Positions 33,938 through 42,869 of a stretch of 64,000 nucleotides of DNA are shown here, in pieces. The notes beneath the pieces were generated by a model. It was not told the origin of the DNA. It saw only the letters and a list, made by a program, of their open reading frames with translations, and searched no databases. Each line of letters begins with the position of its first letter. The stretch's first letter is position 1. The translations under genes and the position numbers were made by a program. Source of the DNA: SZUA-38 sp965212525 (lineage in GTDB: Bacteria > Pseudomonadota > Gammaproteobacteria > Xanthomonadales > SZUA-38); assembly GCA_965212525.1 (NCBI GenBank), contig CBDBVC010000059.1, forward strand, positions 1 to 64,000. The letters run 5' to 3'.

Positions 33938-33972
33938 CTGTCAGGGCCGGCGATATTCGCCGGTCCTGACAG
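33938..33972 (-). terminator. Strong stem-loop after the third pilin gene
   Basis: Two 16-base arms (33938-33953 and 33957-33972), paired throughout with one G-U pair, enclose a 3-base loop. The stem lies 18 bases after the stop of the pilin at 33990-34454 and upstream of pilB. No T-run follows, so it may be a terminator or may protect the pilin mRNA while some read-through feeds pilB. Confidence 0.6.
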
Positions 33973-33989
33973 GGGTCTGTCATATGTAA

Positions 33990-34454
33990 TCAGTCTGCAC
34001 AGGAGCCGGGCAGGAAGCGGCGTGCAATCGGGTCACCACCTCCGGGACCGCACAGCCAGGCGTAAATGATGTCATTTCCTGCGACGATCGGGTTATTGGC
34101 TGAATTGACCGGGGTCATCAGAAGGGTGCCGTCGGCATCGGTGTTACCGGTGTTCTGGGTGGTGCCCTCAATCACACCGACATTGCTTACGGTGATGGAT
34201 GCGACGTACTGAAACGAAGAATCGGCGCAGATATTGGCAGGGATCGGGGTGCCGGTCGCGGTTACCCAGCCATTGTTCACCGAATAATACTCGGCCAGCG
34301 TGGTCTTGCAGGCAGCCAGGGAAGAGAGCATTTCCGAAATCTTGGAGCGGACCTGAAAGTCCTGGTAGGCTGGTATGGCAATGGCGGCAAGGATGCCCAC
34401 AATAGCCACCACTATCATCAATTCTATCAGTGTGAATCCGCGTTGGTTTTTCAT
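33990..34454 (-). CDS. Type IV pilin (third of three tandem paralogues)
   Basis: This 154-residue prepilin has a short basic leader cut after MKNQRG, then FTLIELMIVVAIVGILAAIAIPAYQDF, with the Glu5 needed for assembly. The globular part has a C-terminal pair of cysteines (WLCGPGG ... LPGSCAD) forming the usual D-region loop and two more near residues 49 and 75. Its N-terminal 40 residues are almost identical to those of the pilin at 35145-35606, whereas the C-terminal halves differ. It could be a major or an alternative pilin; the sequence does not decide. Confidence 0.92.
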   Translation of the reverse strand: MKNQRGFTLIELMIVVAIVGILAAIAIPAYQDFQVRSKISEMLSSLAACKTTLAEYYSVNNGWVTATGTPIPANICADSSFQYVASITVSNVGVIEGTTQNTGNTDADGTLLMTPVNSANNPIVAGNDIIYAWLCGPGGGDPIARRFLPGSCAD

Positions 34455-34595
34455 CGTCGAAGCCCCTATGTAAGCTTAAAACTCAGTTGTCAGCTCAACA
34501 TCTGCCCATCATCATGCAGCAGTGATTTTCAAACCAGCTTCGTGTTACCTGTATTGCCGTGGCGTATTATGTTTGTAGTTGTGCCTGACTGGGAA

Positions 34596-35051
34596 TTAAC
34601 CCTGACAGGTGCCTGGCAAAAATCGTTCTTCCAGGGTTGTGCCATCGGCAGGATTGCCACAGCGCCACCCGGTAATCTGGTTGACAACGATGACCGGTGC
34701 TGAAGTGATGACTTCACCATCGGCGACCCCTGAACCCAGATTCTGTACCTGTACCGAGATGATGCCGACATTGTTGACAGTCATCGACCCCGGAATCTCA
34801 AATTCACTGCCTTCCTGGCTGCATAACGGCAATGTCGAAACATTGGTGCCGTCTCGCCGGTTCCAACCAGCGTTTTCCAGATAGAAATCAACCACATTGG
34901 CCCTGCAGGCCCCGAGTGATGCAAGTACTTCAGATACCCGGGTTCGTGATTGAAATTCGAGATAAAGCGGGATGGCAATCGTGGCAAGAATCCCCACGAT
35001 GGCGACAACGGTCATTACTTCGATCAATGTAAATCCCTTCGAGTGCCGCAC
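34596..35051 (-). CDS. Divergent type IV pilin (second of three tandem paralogues)
   Basis: The 151-residue prepilin starts at GTG 35051 with an AAGGGG ribosome-binding site; the leader is cut after MRHSKG. It keeps Glu5 (FTLIEVM) and the C-terminal cysteine loop (WRCGNPA ... LPGTCQG) but departs from its two neighbours in the helix (IPLYLEFQSRTRVSEV instead of IPAYQDFQVRSKISEM or SEV) and in the globular part. The alpha-beta loop is also distinct (ENAGWNRRDG). It may be a minor pilin or a specialised subunit; this is inference. It follows the terminator of the first pilin, so it needs read-through or its own promoter, which I could not identify. Confidence 0.9.
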   Translation of the reverse strand: MRHSKGFTLIEVMTVVAIVGILATIAIPLYLEFQSRTRVSEVLASLGACRANVVDFYLENAGWNRRDGTNVSTLPLCSQEGSEFEIPGSMTVNNVGIISVQVQNLGSGVADGEVITSAPVIVVNQITGWRCGNPADGTTLEERFLPGTCQG

Positions 35052-35091
35052 TGCTGTTTCCCCTTATCCGAACATTACGTTTTCTTTAAAC

Positions 35092-35122
35092 AGACAAGCC
35101 CTGATCTGGTCAGGGCTTGTCT
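35092..35122 (-). terminator. Intrinsic-type terminator after the first pilin gene
   Basis: AGACAAGCCCTGA (35092-35104) and TCAGGGCTTGTCT (35110-35122) form a perfect 13-bp stem with a 5-base loop, 22 bases after the pilin stop. On the minus strand it is followed by GTTTAAAG, a poor T-run. It probably makes the sigma-54-driven pilin transcript mostly monocistronic. Confidence 0.7.
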
Positions 35123-35144
35123 GGTATTACTGCAGGACAGTCAA

Positions 35145-35606
35145 TTAGCCCTGACAGGAACCTGGCATGAAGCGAGGTGGAATTACGACAGACTCGCAAG
35201 TCCAGTGATGGATTGTGTCACCGGCGGCTACAGCTGCGTTCGCGGCAGTTTGTGGCTCCATGGTGATGTCGCCATCAGCATTGGTGTTACCAGTGTTCTG
35301 AGAAGTGGCGGTGATGATACCAGTCGCGCCGACTGTAATCAGAGCAACATACTGTGAGTTGTCACCGGCAGCGTCGCCACACAGGTCAGCACTGATGGGA
35401 GTACCACTCAGTGTCTGCCAGTCGCCATTAGAAGCGAAGTATTCAGCTACAGTTGTCTTACAGGCACCCATGGTTGCCAGTACTTCAGAGATCTTGGAAC
35501 GAACCTGGAAGTCCTGATAAGCAGGAATAGCGATTGCAGCGAGAATACCGACGATAGCGACGACGATCATCAGTTCGATCAGTGTAAAACCATTTTGTTT
35601 ACGCAT
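35145..35606 (-). CDS. pilA: Type IV major pilin candidate PilA (first of three, sigma-54 driven)
   Basis: The 153-residue prepilin has a leader cut after MRKQNG, then FTLIELMIVVAIVGILAAIAIPAYQDFQVRSKI, with Glu5 present. The globular domain includes an alpha-beta loop, a TATSQNTGNTNADG region shared in part with the third pilin, and a C-terminal disulfide pair (HWTCES ... MPGSCQG). It is the pilin nearest to pilR and the only one preceded by a clear sigma-54 promoter. A strong stem-loop follows. By analogy with PilR-controlled pilA in Pseudomonas, it is the likeliest major pilin. Confidence 0.93.
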   Translation of the reverse strand: MRKQNGFTLIELMIVVAIVGILAAIAIPAYQDFQVRSKISEVLATMGACKTTVAEYFASNGDWQTLSGTPISADLCGDAAGDNSQYVALITVGATGIITATSQNTGNTNADGDITMEPQTAANAAVAAGDTIHHWTCESVVIPPRFMPGSCQG

Positions 35607-35978
35607 TTTTTTCCCCTATCTTACGAATAGATTGAAAAGTTTAGGATTGGTCGCTAGCAGTTGGGTCGACATGTACTACTAGCGGCCCGCTGAAAGCTCA
35701 GGCATATATTATGCATTTTCCGTGCCAAGATAAATCCCTTATGCCAAGTTTACCTTTAGTTTACATTGTTGACACAAATCTGTTGCATTTCGGTTAGCAA
35801 ATTATTCAAAAATACCTTTTAAAACAGTTAGATAAGTTATTATTGTTGCTGTGCCAGTTTTTCGGGCGAGGCAGGCTGAATCGTGACTAACGGCATAACC
35901 CAGGCAATATAATTGCGAAATTGTGACCATTTTTGTCAGTTAGTGACAAATTTGATCATACGTTTGTTTGTTTGCGCA
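35607..35978 (-). promoter_or_regulatory. Regulatory region between pilR and the first pilin
   Basis: This 372-base non-coding stretch is AT-rich. It contains a sigma-54 promoter (35712-35727). About 40-60 bases upstream of that lies ATTTGTGTCAACAATGT (35764-35780, minus strand), with GTGTC and TGT elements that could be bound by an activator. Further away, a TTTGTCA/TGACAAA dyad lies around 35932-35950, after the pilR stop. PilR binding to any of these is inference. I see no gene here. Confidence 0.55.
35712..35727 (-). promoter_or_regulatory. Sigma-54 promoter of pilA
   Basis: On the minus strand the sequence TGGCACGGAAAATGCA matches the sigma-54 consensus: GG and GC doublets with the exact 12-base register and a full TGGCACG -24 element; only one T of the -12 TTGC is changed. 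Transcription would start about 95 bases before the pilin ATG. The adjacent pilR, a sigma-54 activator, supports the call. Confidence 0.85.
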
Positions 35979-37310
35979 TTATTCCAGCCCGAGCTTTTTC
36001 AGGCGGTAGCGTAATGCCCTGAAGGAAATGCCCAGTTTCTTGGCAGCCAGCGTCTTGTTGTACTTGGTCGCTTCAAGCGCCTGGTTGATGGCCGTTCGTT
36101 CGACTTCATCAATAAAGTCGGGCAGGGCAACGTCACCGCGATCGCCGGCATCATCAATCCTGAAGGCATCACTGTGTTCCAGTTGAAGATCATCAACCCG
36201 GATCAGGTTGTCCTCGCACAGTGTGATTGATCGTTCAAGTATATTTCTGAGCTCACGCACATTGCCGGGAAAGGCGTACTGTTTCAGTGTGGCCAGTGCA
36301 TCTTCGGATATTTCCGGTTTCTCTATTGACCAGTCGTCGGCAATCCTGTCGATAAAGTATCGTGCCAGATCAGAGACATCATCACCGCGTTCCCTCAGTG
36401 CAGGCATGGCCAGCTGAACGACGTTGATTCGGTAGTACAGGTCCTGGCGAAACTGGCTTTGCTGTACCAGTTCGGACAAATCCTGATGGGTGGCACTGAT
36501 GATGCGCACATTGACTGGTATTTCTTCACTCGATCCGATGGGTCGTACGGTTTTTTCCTGGATCACTCGCAGCAGCTTCACCTGCATGTGCAGGGGCAGG
36601 TCGGCAATTTCATCCAGCAATATGGTGCCGTTATGGGCATTCACGAACAGGCCGTTCTTGTCGGCGTGCGCACCGGTGAAGCTGCCCTTGGTATGGCCGA
36701 AGAATTCACTTTCCATCAGCTCGGCAGGAATCGCACCACAGTTGACCGCTATGAACGGCTGATCGTGCCTGGGCCCCTGTTCATGAATCATCTTGGCTGC
36801 CAGTTCCTTGCCGGTACCGGATTCGCCGGTAATGTGAACCGGTGCCTGAGAACGTGCCAGTTTGCCAATCTTGGCCTTGGTGTCCATCAGCACATCCGAT
36901 TCGCCGTGCATGTGACTGACGAGTACCGACTCGGATGATGTCGGGTTCAGTTTGAGTGCAGTCTTGATCAAGGCCCTCAGATCGTTCAGGTCCACTGGTT
37001 TGGAGACGAAATCGAAGGCACCGGACTTGAGTGACTCGACAGCGGCTTCGGTATTGCCGTGCGCAGTAATCACGGCGACGGGCAATGCGTGATGATGCTC
37101 GTTGATATGCTTGACGATCTCGATACCCGAGCCGTCAGGCAGACGCATGTCGGTCAGGCACAGGTCGAATTCATTGTCTGCCAGCAGTGACTTGGCCTCC
37201 TGGCAGGTGGCTGCACTGAGCGAATTAACCTCCATTCGTGACAGCGTGATTTCCAGAAGTTCACGGATATCGGCTTCATCATCGATGATCAATGCAAGTG
37301 GTGTCGTCAT
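35979..37310 (-). CDS. pilR: Sigma-54-dependent response regulator PilR
   Basis: PilR activates sigma-54 transcription of pilA after phosphorylation by PilS. The 443-residue protein has a receiver domain with the phospho-acceptor Asp in CLTDMRLPDGSG, an AAA+ domain with Walker A GESGTGKE, the sigma-54 contact loop in the form GSFTGA instead of GAFTGA (also seen in other PilR proteins), and a C-terminal Fis-type helix-turn-helix (NKTLAAKKLGISFRALRYRLKKLGL). It follows pilS by 39 bases and precedes the sigma-54-driven pilin. Confidence 0.96.
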   Translation of the reverse strand: MTTPLALIIDDEADIRELLEITLSRMEVNSLSAATCQEAKSLLADNEFDLCLTDMRLPDGSGIEIVKHINEHHHALPVAVITAHGNTEAAVESLKSGAFDFVSKPVDLNDLRALIKTALKLNPTSSESVLVSHMHGESDVLMDTKAKIGKLARSQAPVHITGESGTGKELAAKMIHEQGPRHDQPFIAVNCGAIPAELMESEFFGHTKGSFTGAHADKNGLFVNAHNGTILLDEIADLPLHMQVKLLRVIQEKTVRPIGSSEEIPVNVRIISATHQDLSELVQQSQFRQDLYYRINVVQLAMPALRERGDDVSDLARYFIDRIADDWSIEKPEISEDALATLKQYAFPGNVRELRNILERSITLCEDNLIRVDDLQLEHSDAFRIDDAGDRGDVALPDFIDEVERTAINQALEATKYNKTLAAKKLGISFRALRYRLKKLGLE

Positions 37311-37349
37311 ATGAACATGGTATCCAACGCAATCCGAACTGCAAGGTAA

Positions 37350-38963
37350 CTAAACTGGGACATGATGGTCAAATCGAAGCATGAATGTACTGCCGCCTGC
37401 TTCGGGGGTCTGGTAGCTCAGGGTAATTCTGTTGCTGTCACATAACTGCTTGCACAGGTACAGCCCCAGGCCCGAGCCTTCATCGCTGGTGGTGAAGAAC
37501 GGCTGAAATATCTTGTCCTGCAGGTCTTCGGGAATCCCGCTGCCGTGATCGGTCAGTTTCAACAACGGGCGACCGCCGTTACTGAGCGATGTGCTGATGT
37601 CGATATGGGTGACGCCGTCCCTGCTGCCGTAGCGTACGGCGTTCTGTGACAGATTCCACAGCACCTGCTGAAGTTGCGACACATCAGCAACAACCTGAAC
37701 CGGCTGTTCTGTGAGGTTGAGTTCGATGCTGGTGTTGACCAGGTTCTGAGTACTCTTGAACTCCTGAACGAATTCACGAAGCCATTCATTGAGATCGATC
37801 GGATGACTGTCGGCATCCTTCTGGCGAGCCAGGTGCAGCACATTTTCGATAATGTCATTCATGCGGCGGCAATGCTTGCCAATGATGGAGGACAGGCGCA
37901 GGTCAGCATCCGACAGCTTGCTTGACTCGGCCAGCAGCTGGGCCGAATGACTGATCGCTGCCAGTGGATTTCTGATCTCGTGTGCAATGGTGGCCGACAG
38001 ACGCCCCAGAGAAACCAGTGCGATCTGCTGCGCCTTCTGCGATACCAGTCCGGCATCCTCGAGAAAGATCAGCCTGTCTGCGTTCTCCTTCACCCCCATT
38101 CTTGCAAATCGTGCGATGGTCTCCGGGGTATTCGCGCCCAGCTGCAGTGTCTGGCCTTTCTGAACCCCGGTGCGTGACCAGTGCTGATAGGATTGTTCCA
38201 GCTGTTCCGGTAATTGTGTGATGACGGCTGATGAACCGGCCGGAAGACCCAGAAAATAGTAGCCGGCGTTATTGAGGATATGGATCACCTCATTGTTCTT
38301 CACCAGTAATACCCCGGTGTTCATCTGTTCGACGATCAGCTCGTTGAGCCGCTGCATGTTGACCAGCTTTTCGCCACGTATCGAGGCTATCGCTGCACTT
38401 TCCATGGTGCGACGTGCCAGATAGCTGCCAACCATGGCCACCGTGAAGTAGACCACCCCGAGCATGCCGGCCGTAGTGATCTCGCCGGTTGTCCCATTGT
38501 TGTTGAGCAGTTCGAAGACCGATTCTGAGATCATCAGCAGGGTGGTCAGTGCTGCAAAGAACAGTGCACCCTTGCGCTTGAAGATCACGCCCGACATCAT
38601 CACGCTGCCGATGATCAGTACGCCGGCGCCACTGGAGAGTCCGCCCATCAGCTTGATCATCACCATCAGTGTGATCAGGTCTACAAGATAATTGATGATC
38701 ACCTGCAGGTAGAAATAGCGCTTGAGCCAGCGGCACCAGGCGATCAGACTGATGCTGGTCAGTGTGTGTATGAGACTGAACGGCTTGGCAATAGACATGC
38801 GCTGCGCGATCAGTATCTCTTCAGCAAAGGGCGAGAAGCAGATCGCGATCAGCAGCAGCGAGACGAAGAAACGATACAGGTTCAGGTAGTCCAGTGCCTG
38901 CCAGCTGTTAACGTCCTCGGCCCGAATGATATTGAATATCTCTCGAATCGGATGATTGGTCAT
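37350..38963 (-). CDS. pilS: Membrane sensor histidine kinase PilS
   Basis: PilS senses pilin levels or membrane state and phosphorylates PilR. The 537-residue protein has about six N-terminal membrane segments (residues about 28-185), a PAS-like domain, a dimerisation domain with the phospho-acceptor His in TIAHEIRNPLAAISHSAQLL, and a GHKL ATPase domain with NAVRYGSRDG (N box), DHGSGIPEDL (G1) and GSGLGLYLCKQL (G2). It is divergent from sucC across 143 bases. Confidence 0.95.
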   Translation of the reverse strand: MTNHPIREIFNIIRAEDVNSWQALDYLNLYRFFVSLLLIAICFSPFAEEILIAQRMSIAKPFSLIHTLTSISLIAWCRWLKRYFYLQVIINYLVDLITLMVMIKLMGGLSSGAGVLIIGSVMMSGVIFKRKGALFFAALTTLLMISESVFELLNNNGTTGEITTAGMLGVVYFTVAMVGSYLARRTMESAAIASIRGEKLVNMQRLNELIVEQMNTGVLLVKNNEVIHILNNAGYYFLGLPAGSSAVITQLPEQLEQSYQHWSRTGVQKGQTLQLGANTPETIARFARMGVKENADRLIFLEDAGLVSQKAQQIALVSLGRLSATIAHEIRNPLAAISHSAQLLAESSKLSDADLRLSSIIGKHCRRMNDIIENVLHLARQKDADSHPIDLNEWLREFVQEFKSTQNLVNTSIELNLTEQPVQVVADVSQLQQVLWNLSQNAVRYGSRDGVTHIDISTSLSNGGRPLLKLTDHGSGIPEDLQDKIFQPFFTTSDEGSGLGLYLCKQLCDSNRITLSYQTPEAGGSTFMLRFDHHVPV

Positions 38964-39008
38964 TCAAAAGTGACAATTACGCATCGATGCTTTGATTATA
39001 TCGGCCAT

Positions 39009-39037
39009 TTGCTCCAAAATACGAGACTTTGTATTTC
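39009..39037 (+). promoter_or_regulatory. Putative sigma-70 promoter of sucCD
   Basis: TTGCTC (39009-39014) and TATTTC (39032-39037) have 17-base spacing, about 70 bases before the sucC ATG. Both boxes are imperfect. Confidence 0.4.
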
Positions 39038-39106
39038 TGCCCGCTGATCCGGTATCCATCCGCAAAGCGGGCCGTCATTCTCCGTTCGACAACAATTGGA
39101 GCAATC

Positions 39107-40267
39107 ATGAATTTTCACGAGTATCAGGCAAAAGATATCTTTGCCAGTTATGGTATCCCTGTGCCGGCCGGTGAGGTGGCGAAGTCGGCTGCAGAAGCTG
39201 TTGAGGCAGCACACAAGCTGGGAGGCGACATGTGGGTGGTCAAGGCACAGGTTCACGCCGGTGGCCGGGGCAAGGCGGGCGGGGTCAAACTGGTGAACTC
39301 GCTGCAGGAAGTCGAAGACGTCGCCGGCAAGATGCTCGGCATGACCATCGAGACCTATCAGACAGGCGGTCTCGCGCTGCCCGTCAACGAAGTGTTGATC
39401 GCAGAAGCGACCGATATTGCCAGCGAACTGTATCTGAGCGTGCTGGTCGACAGGGCACACAAGTGCGTGACATTCATGGCCTCGGCAGCCGGTGGTGTCG
39501 ATATCGAGCAGGTGGCTGCCGAGACACCGGAAAAGATCATCACCATCCAGGTGGACAACACCGAAGGCCTGCAACCCTATCAGTGCCGCAAGATGGGGTT
39601 TGCACTGGGGCTGACTGCAAAGCAGGTCGGTCAACTGACCAGGATCATGACCGCACTGCACCGCATGTTCATTGACAAGGACCTGTCTCTGGTCGAAGTC
39701 AATCCGCTGGTCATCACCGCAGATGGCGACCTGCAGGCTCTCGATGCCAAGATCAACATTGATGACAATGCCCTGTTCAGGCACAAGAACCTGGCGGCCA
39801 TGCGCGATGAGTCACAGGAAGATCCGACCGAAGCAGCGGCGGCACGTCACGGTCTAAATTTCGTCACGCTTGATGGTGACATTGGCTGCATGGTCAATGG
39901 TGCCGGACTGGCCATGGCGACCATGGACGTCATCAATCTGAACGGTGGCGAGCCGGCCAACTTCCTGGATGTCGGTGGTGGTGCCACGGCAGAGCGTGTT
40001 GCCGAGGCATTCAAGCTGATCACCAAATCGGAAAAGCTCAAGGCCATTCTGGTGAACATCTTCGGTGGTATTGTCCGTTGTGATCTGATTGCAGAAGGGG
40101 TGATCACTGCGGTCAAGGAAGTGGGTGTGAACGTGCCTGTCATCGTCAGACTGGAAGGCACGAACGTGGAGAAGGGTCGGGAAATGCTGGATGCCAGTGG
40201 ACTGGCCATTACATCGGCCGTCGATCTGAATGACGGTGCCCGCAAAGCCGTGGCTGCTGCTAAATAG
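39107..40267 (+). CDS. sucC: Succinyl-CoA synthetase, beta subunit
   Basis: SucC with SucD converts succinyl-CoA to succinate with formation of ATP or GTP in the citric acid cycle. I choose the ATG at 39107, which has TTGGAG upstream and begins the family N-terminus MNFHEYQAKDIFASYGIPVP. The 386-residue ATP-grasp protein shows KAQVHAGGRGKAGGVK, EVNPLVIT, GDIGCMVNGAGLAMATMD and FGGIVRCDLIAEGVI. It is followed by sucD after nine bases. No sucAB lies next to it, unlike in E. coli. Confidence 0.97.
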   Translation: MNFHEYQAKDIFASYGIPVPAGEVAKSAAEAVEAAHKLGGDMWVVKAQVHAGGRGKAGGVKLVNSLQEVEDVAGKMLGMTIETYQTGGLALPVNEVLIAEATDIASELYLSVLVDRAHKCVTFMASAAGGVDIEQVAAETPEKIITIQVDNTEGLQPYQCRKMGFALGLTAKQVGQLTRIMTALHRMFIDKDLSLVEVNPLVITADGDLQALDAKINIDDNALFRHKNLAAMRDESQEDPTEAAAARHGLNFVTLDGDIGCMVNGAGLAMATMDVINLNGGEPANFLDVGGGATAERVAEAFKLITKSEKLKAILVNIFGGIVRCDLIAEGVITAVKEVGVNVPVIVRLEGTNVEKGREMLDASGLAITSAVDLNDGARKAVAAAK

Positions 40268-40276
40268 GACAACAAG

Positions 40277-41152
40277 ATGAGCGTATTGATTAACAAGGAC
40301 ACCAAAGTCATCTGCCAGGGCATCACAGGAAGCCAGGGTACTTTCCATTCCGAACAGGCCATTGCCTATGGCACCAATCTGGTTGCAGGCGTAACACCCG
40401 GCAAGGGCGGGCAACAGCATCTGGACAGGCCGGTATACGACACGGTTGAACAGGCTGTCGATGAAACAGGCGCCAATGCCAGCATGATCTACGTACCACC
40501 GCCATTTGCTGCAGATGCCATCCTCGAAGCCGCCGATGCCGGTATCGAAGTCATCGTCTGCATTACCGAAGGCATCCCGGTGATGGACATGATGCGTGTC
40601 AAGGCCGTACTCGAGATGATGGACGGTGTGGTACTGATCGGCCCCAACTGTCCCGGTATCATCACACCGGGTGAATGCAAGATCGGCATCATGCCGGGTC
40701 GCATTCATCAGCCGGGTCGCATTGGCATCGTGTCTCGTTCAGGTACACTGACCTATGAAGCCGTGCACCAGACAACACAGGCCGGCCTTGGCCAGAGTAC
40801 CTGCATTGGTATCGGTGGCGACCCGATTCACGGCATGAACTTCATCGACTGCCTGAAGCTGTATCAGGATGATCCGGAAACCGACGGCATCATCATGGTC
40901 GGTGAAATCGGCGGATCGGCCGAAGAAGAGGCCGCTGAATTCATCAAGGAATACGTGACCAAACCTGTGGTGGCCTACATCGCCGGTGTCACGGCTCCGC
41001 CCGGAAAGCGCATGGGCCATGCCGGTGCCATCATCGCCGGTGGCAAGGGTACGGCAGATGCCAAGTTCGAGGCACTCGAGGATGCCGGAGTCAGTACCGT
41101 CAGGTCACCTGCTGATCTTGGCGAAACACTGGCTGCCCGTCTCGAGGGCTGA
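40277..41152 (+). CDS. sucD: Succinyl-CoA synthetase, alpha subunit
   Basis: SucD binds CoA and carries the phospho-histidine. The 291-residue protein has QGITGSQGTFH and GVTPGKGGQ (CoA site), IVCITEGIPVMDM, GPNCPGIITPGE, GIVSRSGTLTYEAV and, near the C-terminus, GKRMGHAGAIIAGGKGTA with the active-site His. It ends at a clear hairpin terminator. Confidence 0.97.
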   Translation: MSVLINKDTKVICQGITGSQGTFHSEQAIAYGTNLVAGVTPGKGGQQHLDRPVYDTVEQAVDETGANASMIYVPPPFAADAILEAADAGIEVIVCITEGIPVMDMMRVKAVLEMMDGVVLIGPNCPGIITPGECKIGIMPGRIHQPGRIGIVSRSGTLTYEAVHQTTQAGLGQSTCIGIGGDPIHGMNFIDCLKLYQDDPETDGIIMVGEIGGSAEEEAAEFIKEYVTKPVVAYIAGVTAPPGKRMGHAGAIIAGGKGTADAKFEALEDAGVSTVRSPADLGETLAARLEG

Positions 41153-41162
41153 GTCACACTGG

Positions 41163-41188
41163 ACGCCCGGCCAGTTGTGGCCGGGTGT
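41163..41188 (+). terminator. Terminator after sucCD
   Basis: An 11-bp stem (41163-41173 with 41178-41188, one G-U pair) around a GTTG loop lies 10 bases after the sucD stop and is followed by CATTTG. The GC-rich stem is convincing; the T-run is weak. Confidence 0.65.
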
Positions 41189-41226
41189 CATTTGAAACAC
41201 CAGCAGGGTTGCAGAGTCAGACAACG

Positions 41227-42840
41227 ATGTTGATTGCTGTCGTACAACAGGATTTTCCCGTGGGTGACATCCAGGGCAATCACCGGCGTATTCTTGATGC
41301 GATCCGGACGGCAACCGAACGATCGTCACCCGACCTGATCGTCTTCCCCGAACTGACACTCACCGGCTATCCGCCGGAGGACCTGCTGTACAGACATGGA
41401 TTCATCAGTGCCACCGAAAAGGCGCTGCAATCGATCGTTGCGTCGATTGACGGTGTCGATGTGATTATCGGTCACCCGTTGCACAGGGACGGTAAACTGT
41501 TCAATGCCATCAGCTGGATCCGTCAGGGCCGCATCATTGCGCAGTATTGCAAGCAGTCCTTGCCCAATTACGCCGTGTTTGATGAAAAGCGATACTTCGC
41601 CGAATGTCATGAACCGGTGTCTGTCGAACTTGCCGGCAACCGTGTTGGGCTGCTGATCTGCGAGGATATCTGGGAGAAAGAACCCGCCAGACTGGCCGTT
41701 GAGCACGGCTGCGATCTGATCGTCGTCCCCAATGCCTCACCCTATCATCACCACAAGCGCGAACTCAGGGAAGCGACACTTCGTGAGCGCGCTGAATCCA
41801 GCCAGTGTCCGATACTCTATGCCAATATCGTCGGTGGTCAGGATGAGCTGGTATTCGACGGGCGAAGTTTCGCAGCCAATGCAGACGGCAGCCTGGCAGG
41901 GCCGACCGATATCTACGCGGAGGGCGTGTTCGATTTCAGATTTGATGCAGACAGCCGAATGATCAGTGTCAGTGACTGGGCACCGGACGGGCCGGAAGAC
42001 CGCATTGATGCGATTTACAGGACACTGGTTCGTGGCACGCGTGATTACATCCACAAGAACGGTTTCAGAGATGTGCTGCTGGGGCTTTCAGGAGGCATTG
42101 ATTCTGCCCTGACCCTGGCGGTTGCAGTGGATGCACTGGGCAGCGAGCACGTCGAGGCTGTCATGCTGCCTTCAGAACACACTTCGGAACTGAGTCTCGA
42201 GCTGGCACGCAATCAGGCCGAATTGCTGGGCGTTCGTTATCAGTCAATTCCGATCCAGAACTCATTCGAGGCCATGCAGGCGGCACTGTCTGACAGTTTC
42301 GCCGGATACGAGCCTGATGTCACCGAGGAGAACATGCAGGCCCGCTGTCGAGGTCTGATGCTGATGGCCCTGTCCAACAAGACCGGTGCCATGCTGCTGA
42401 CCACTGGAAACAAGAGTGAGCTGGCAGTCGGTTACTGCACCATTTATGGCGACATGTGTGGCGGTTATGCGCCAATCAAGGATTGCGCCAAGACACTGGT
42501 CTATGAACTGTCGCGGTATCGCAACCGGCAGTCAGCGGCCATTCCTGAAGGTGTCATCGAGCGGCCGCCCACGGCCGAACTGGCACCGGGTCAGCTGGAT
42601 CAGGATTCCCTGCCGGAATATGCCGTGCTGGACGAGGTGATCCGCCGTTACGTGGAGCTTGATGAATCCATCGATGAAATTGTGGCTGCGGGCTTTGACC
42701 AGGCCATGGTTGAACGGATGACGCGGCTGGTCCGGATCAATGAATACAAGCGACGGCAGGCGGCGCCGGGCGTGCGCATCACAGAGCGTGCATTTGGCCG
42801 TGATCGCCGCTATCCGGTAACCAACCTGTGGCCGGGCTAG
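41227..42840 (+). CDS. nadE: Glutamine-dependent NAD+ synthetase
   Basis: NadE amidates deamido-NAD+ to NAD+. I choose the ATG at 41227, which begins the nitrilase-fold MLIAVVQQDFPVGD; the frame is open further upstream. The 537-residue protein is the two-domain type. It has an N-terminal glutaminase with the Glu-Lys-Cys triad (FPELTLTG at about 42, YCKQSLPNY at about 109, LLICEDIWE at about 145) and a C-terminal synthetase with the SGGIDS P-loop at 288-293, TTGNKSELAVGYCT and a terminal substrate-binding region. It can thus use glutamine as nitrogen donor. Confidence 0.96.
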   Translation: MLIAVVQQDFPVGDIQGNHRRILDAIRTATERSSPDLIVFPELTLTGYPPEDLLYRHGFISATEKALQSIVASIDGVDVIIGHPLHRDGKLFNAISWIRQGRIIAQYCKQSLPNYAVFDEKRYFAECHEPVSVELAGNRVGLLICEDIWEKEPARLAVEHGCDLIVVPNASPYHHHKRELREATLRERAESSQCPILYANIVGGQDELVFDGRSFAANADGSLAGPTDIYAEGVFDFRFDADSRMISVSDWAPDGPEDRIDAIYRTLVRGTRDYIHKNGFRDVLLGLSGGIDSALTLAVAVDALGSEHVEAVMLPSEHTSELSLELARNQAELLGVRYQSIPIQNSFEAMQAALSDSFAGYEPDVTEENMQARCRGLMLMALSNKTGAMLLTTGNKSELAVGYCTIYGDMCGGYAPIKDCAKTLVYELSRYRNRQSAAIPEGVIERPPTAELAPGQLDQDSLPEYAVLDEVIRRYVELDESIDEIVAAGFDQAMVERMTRLVRINEYKRRQAAPGVRITERAFGRDRRYPVTNLWPG

Positions 42841-42869
42841 ACTACCCGGATCAGGTGTAGAGAGAGAAC

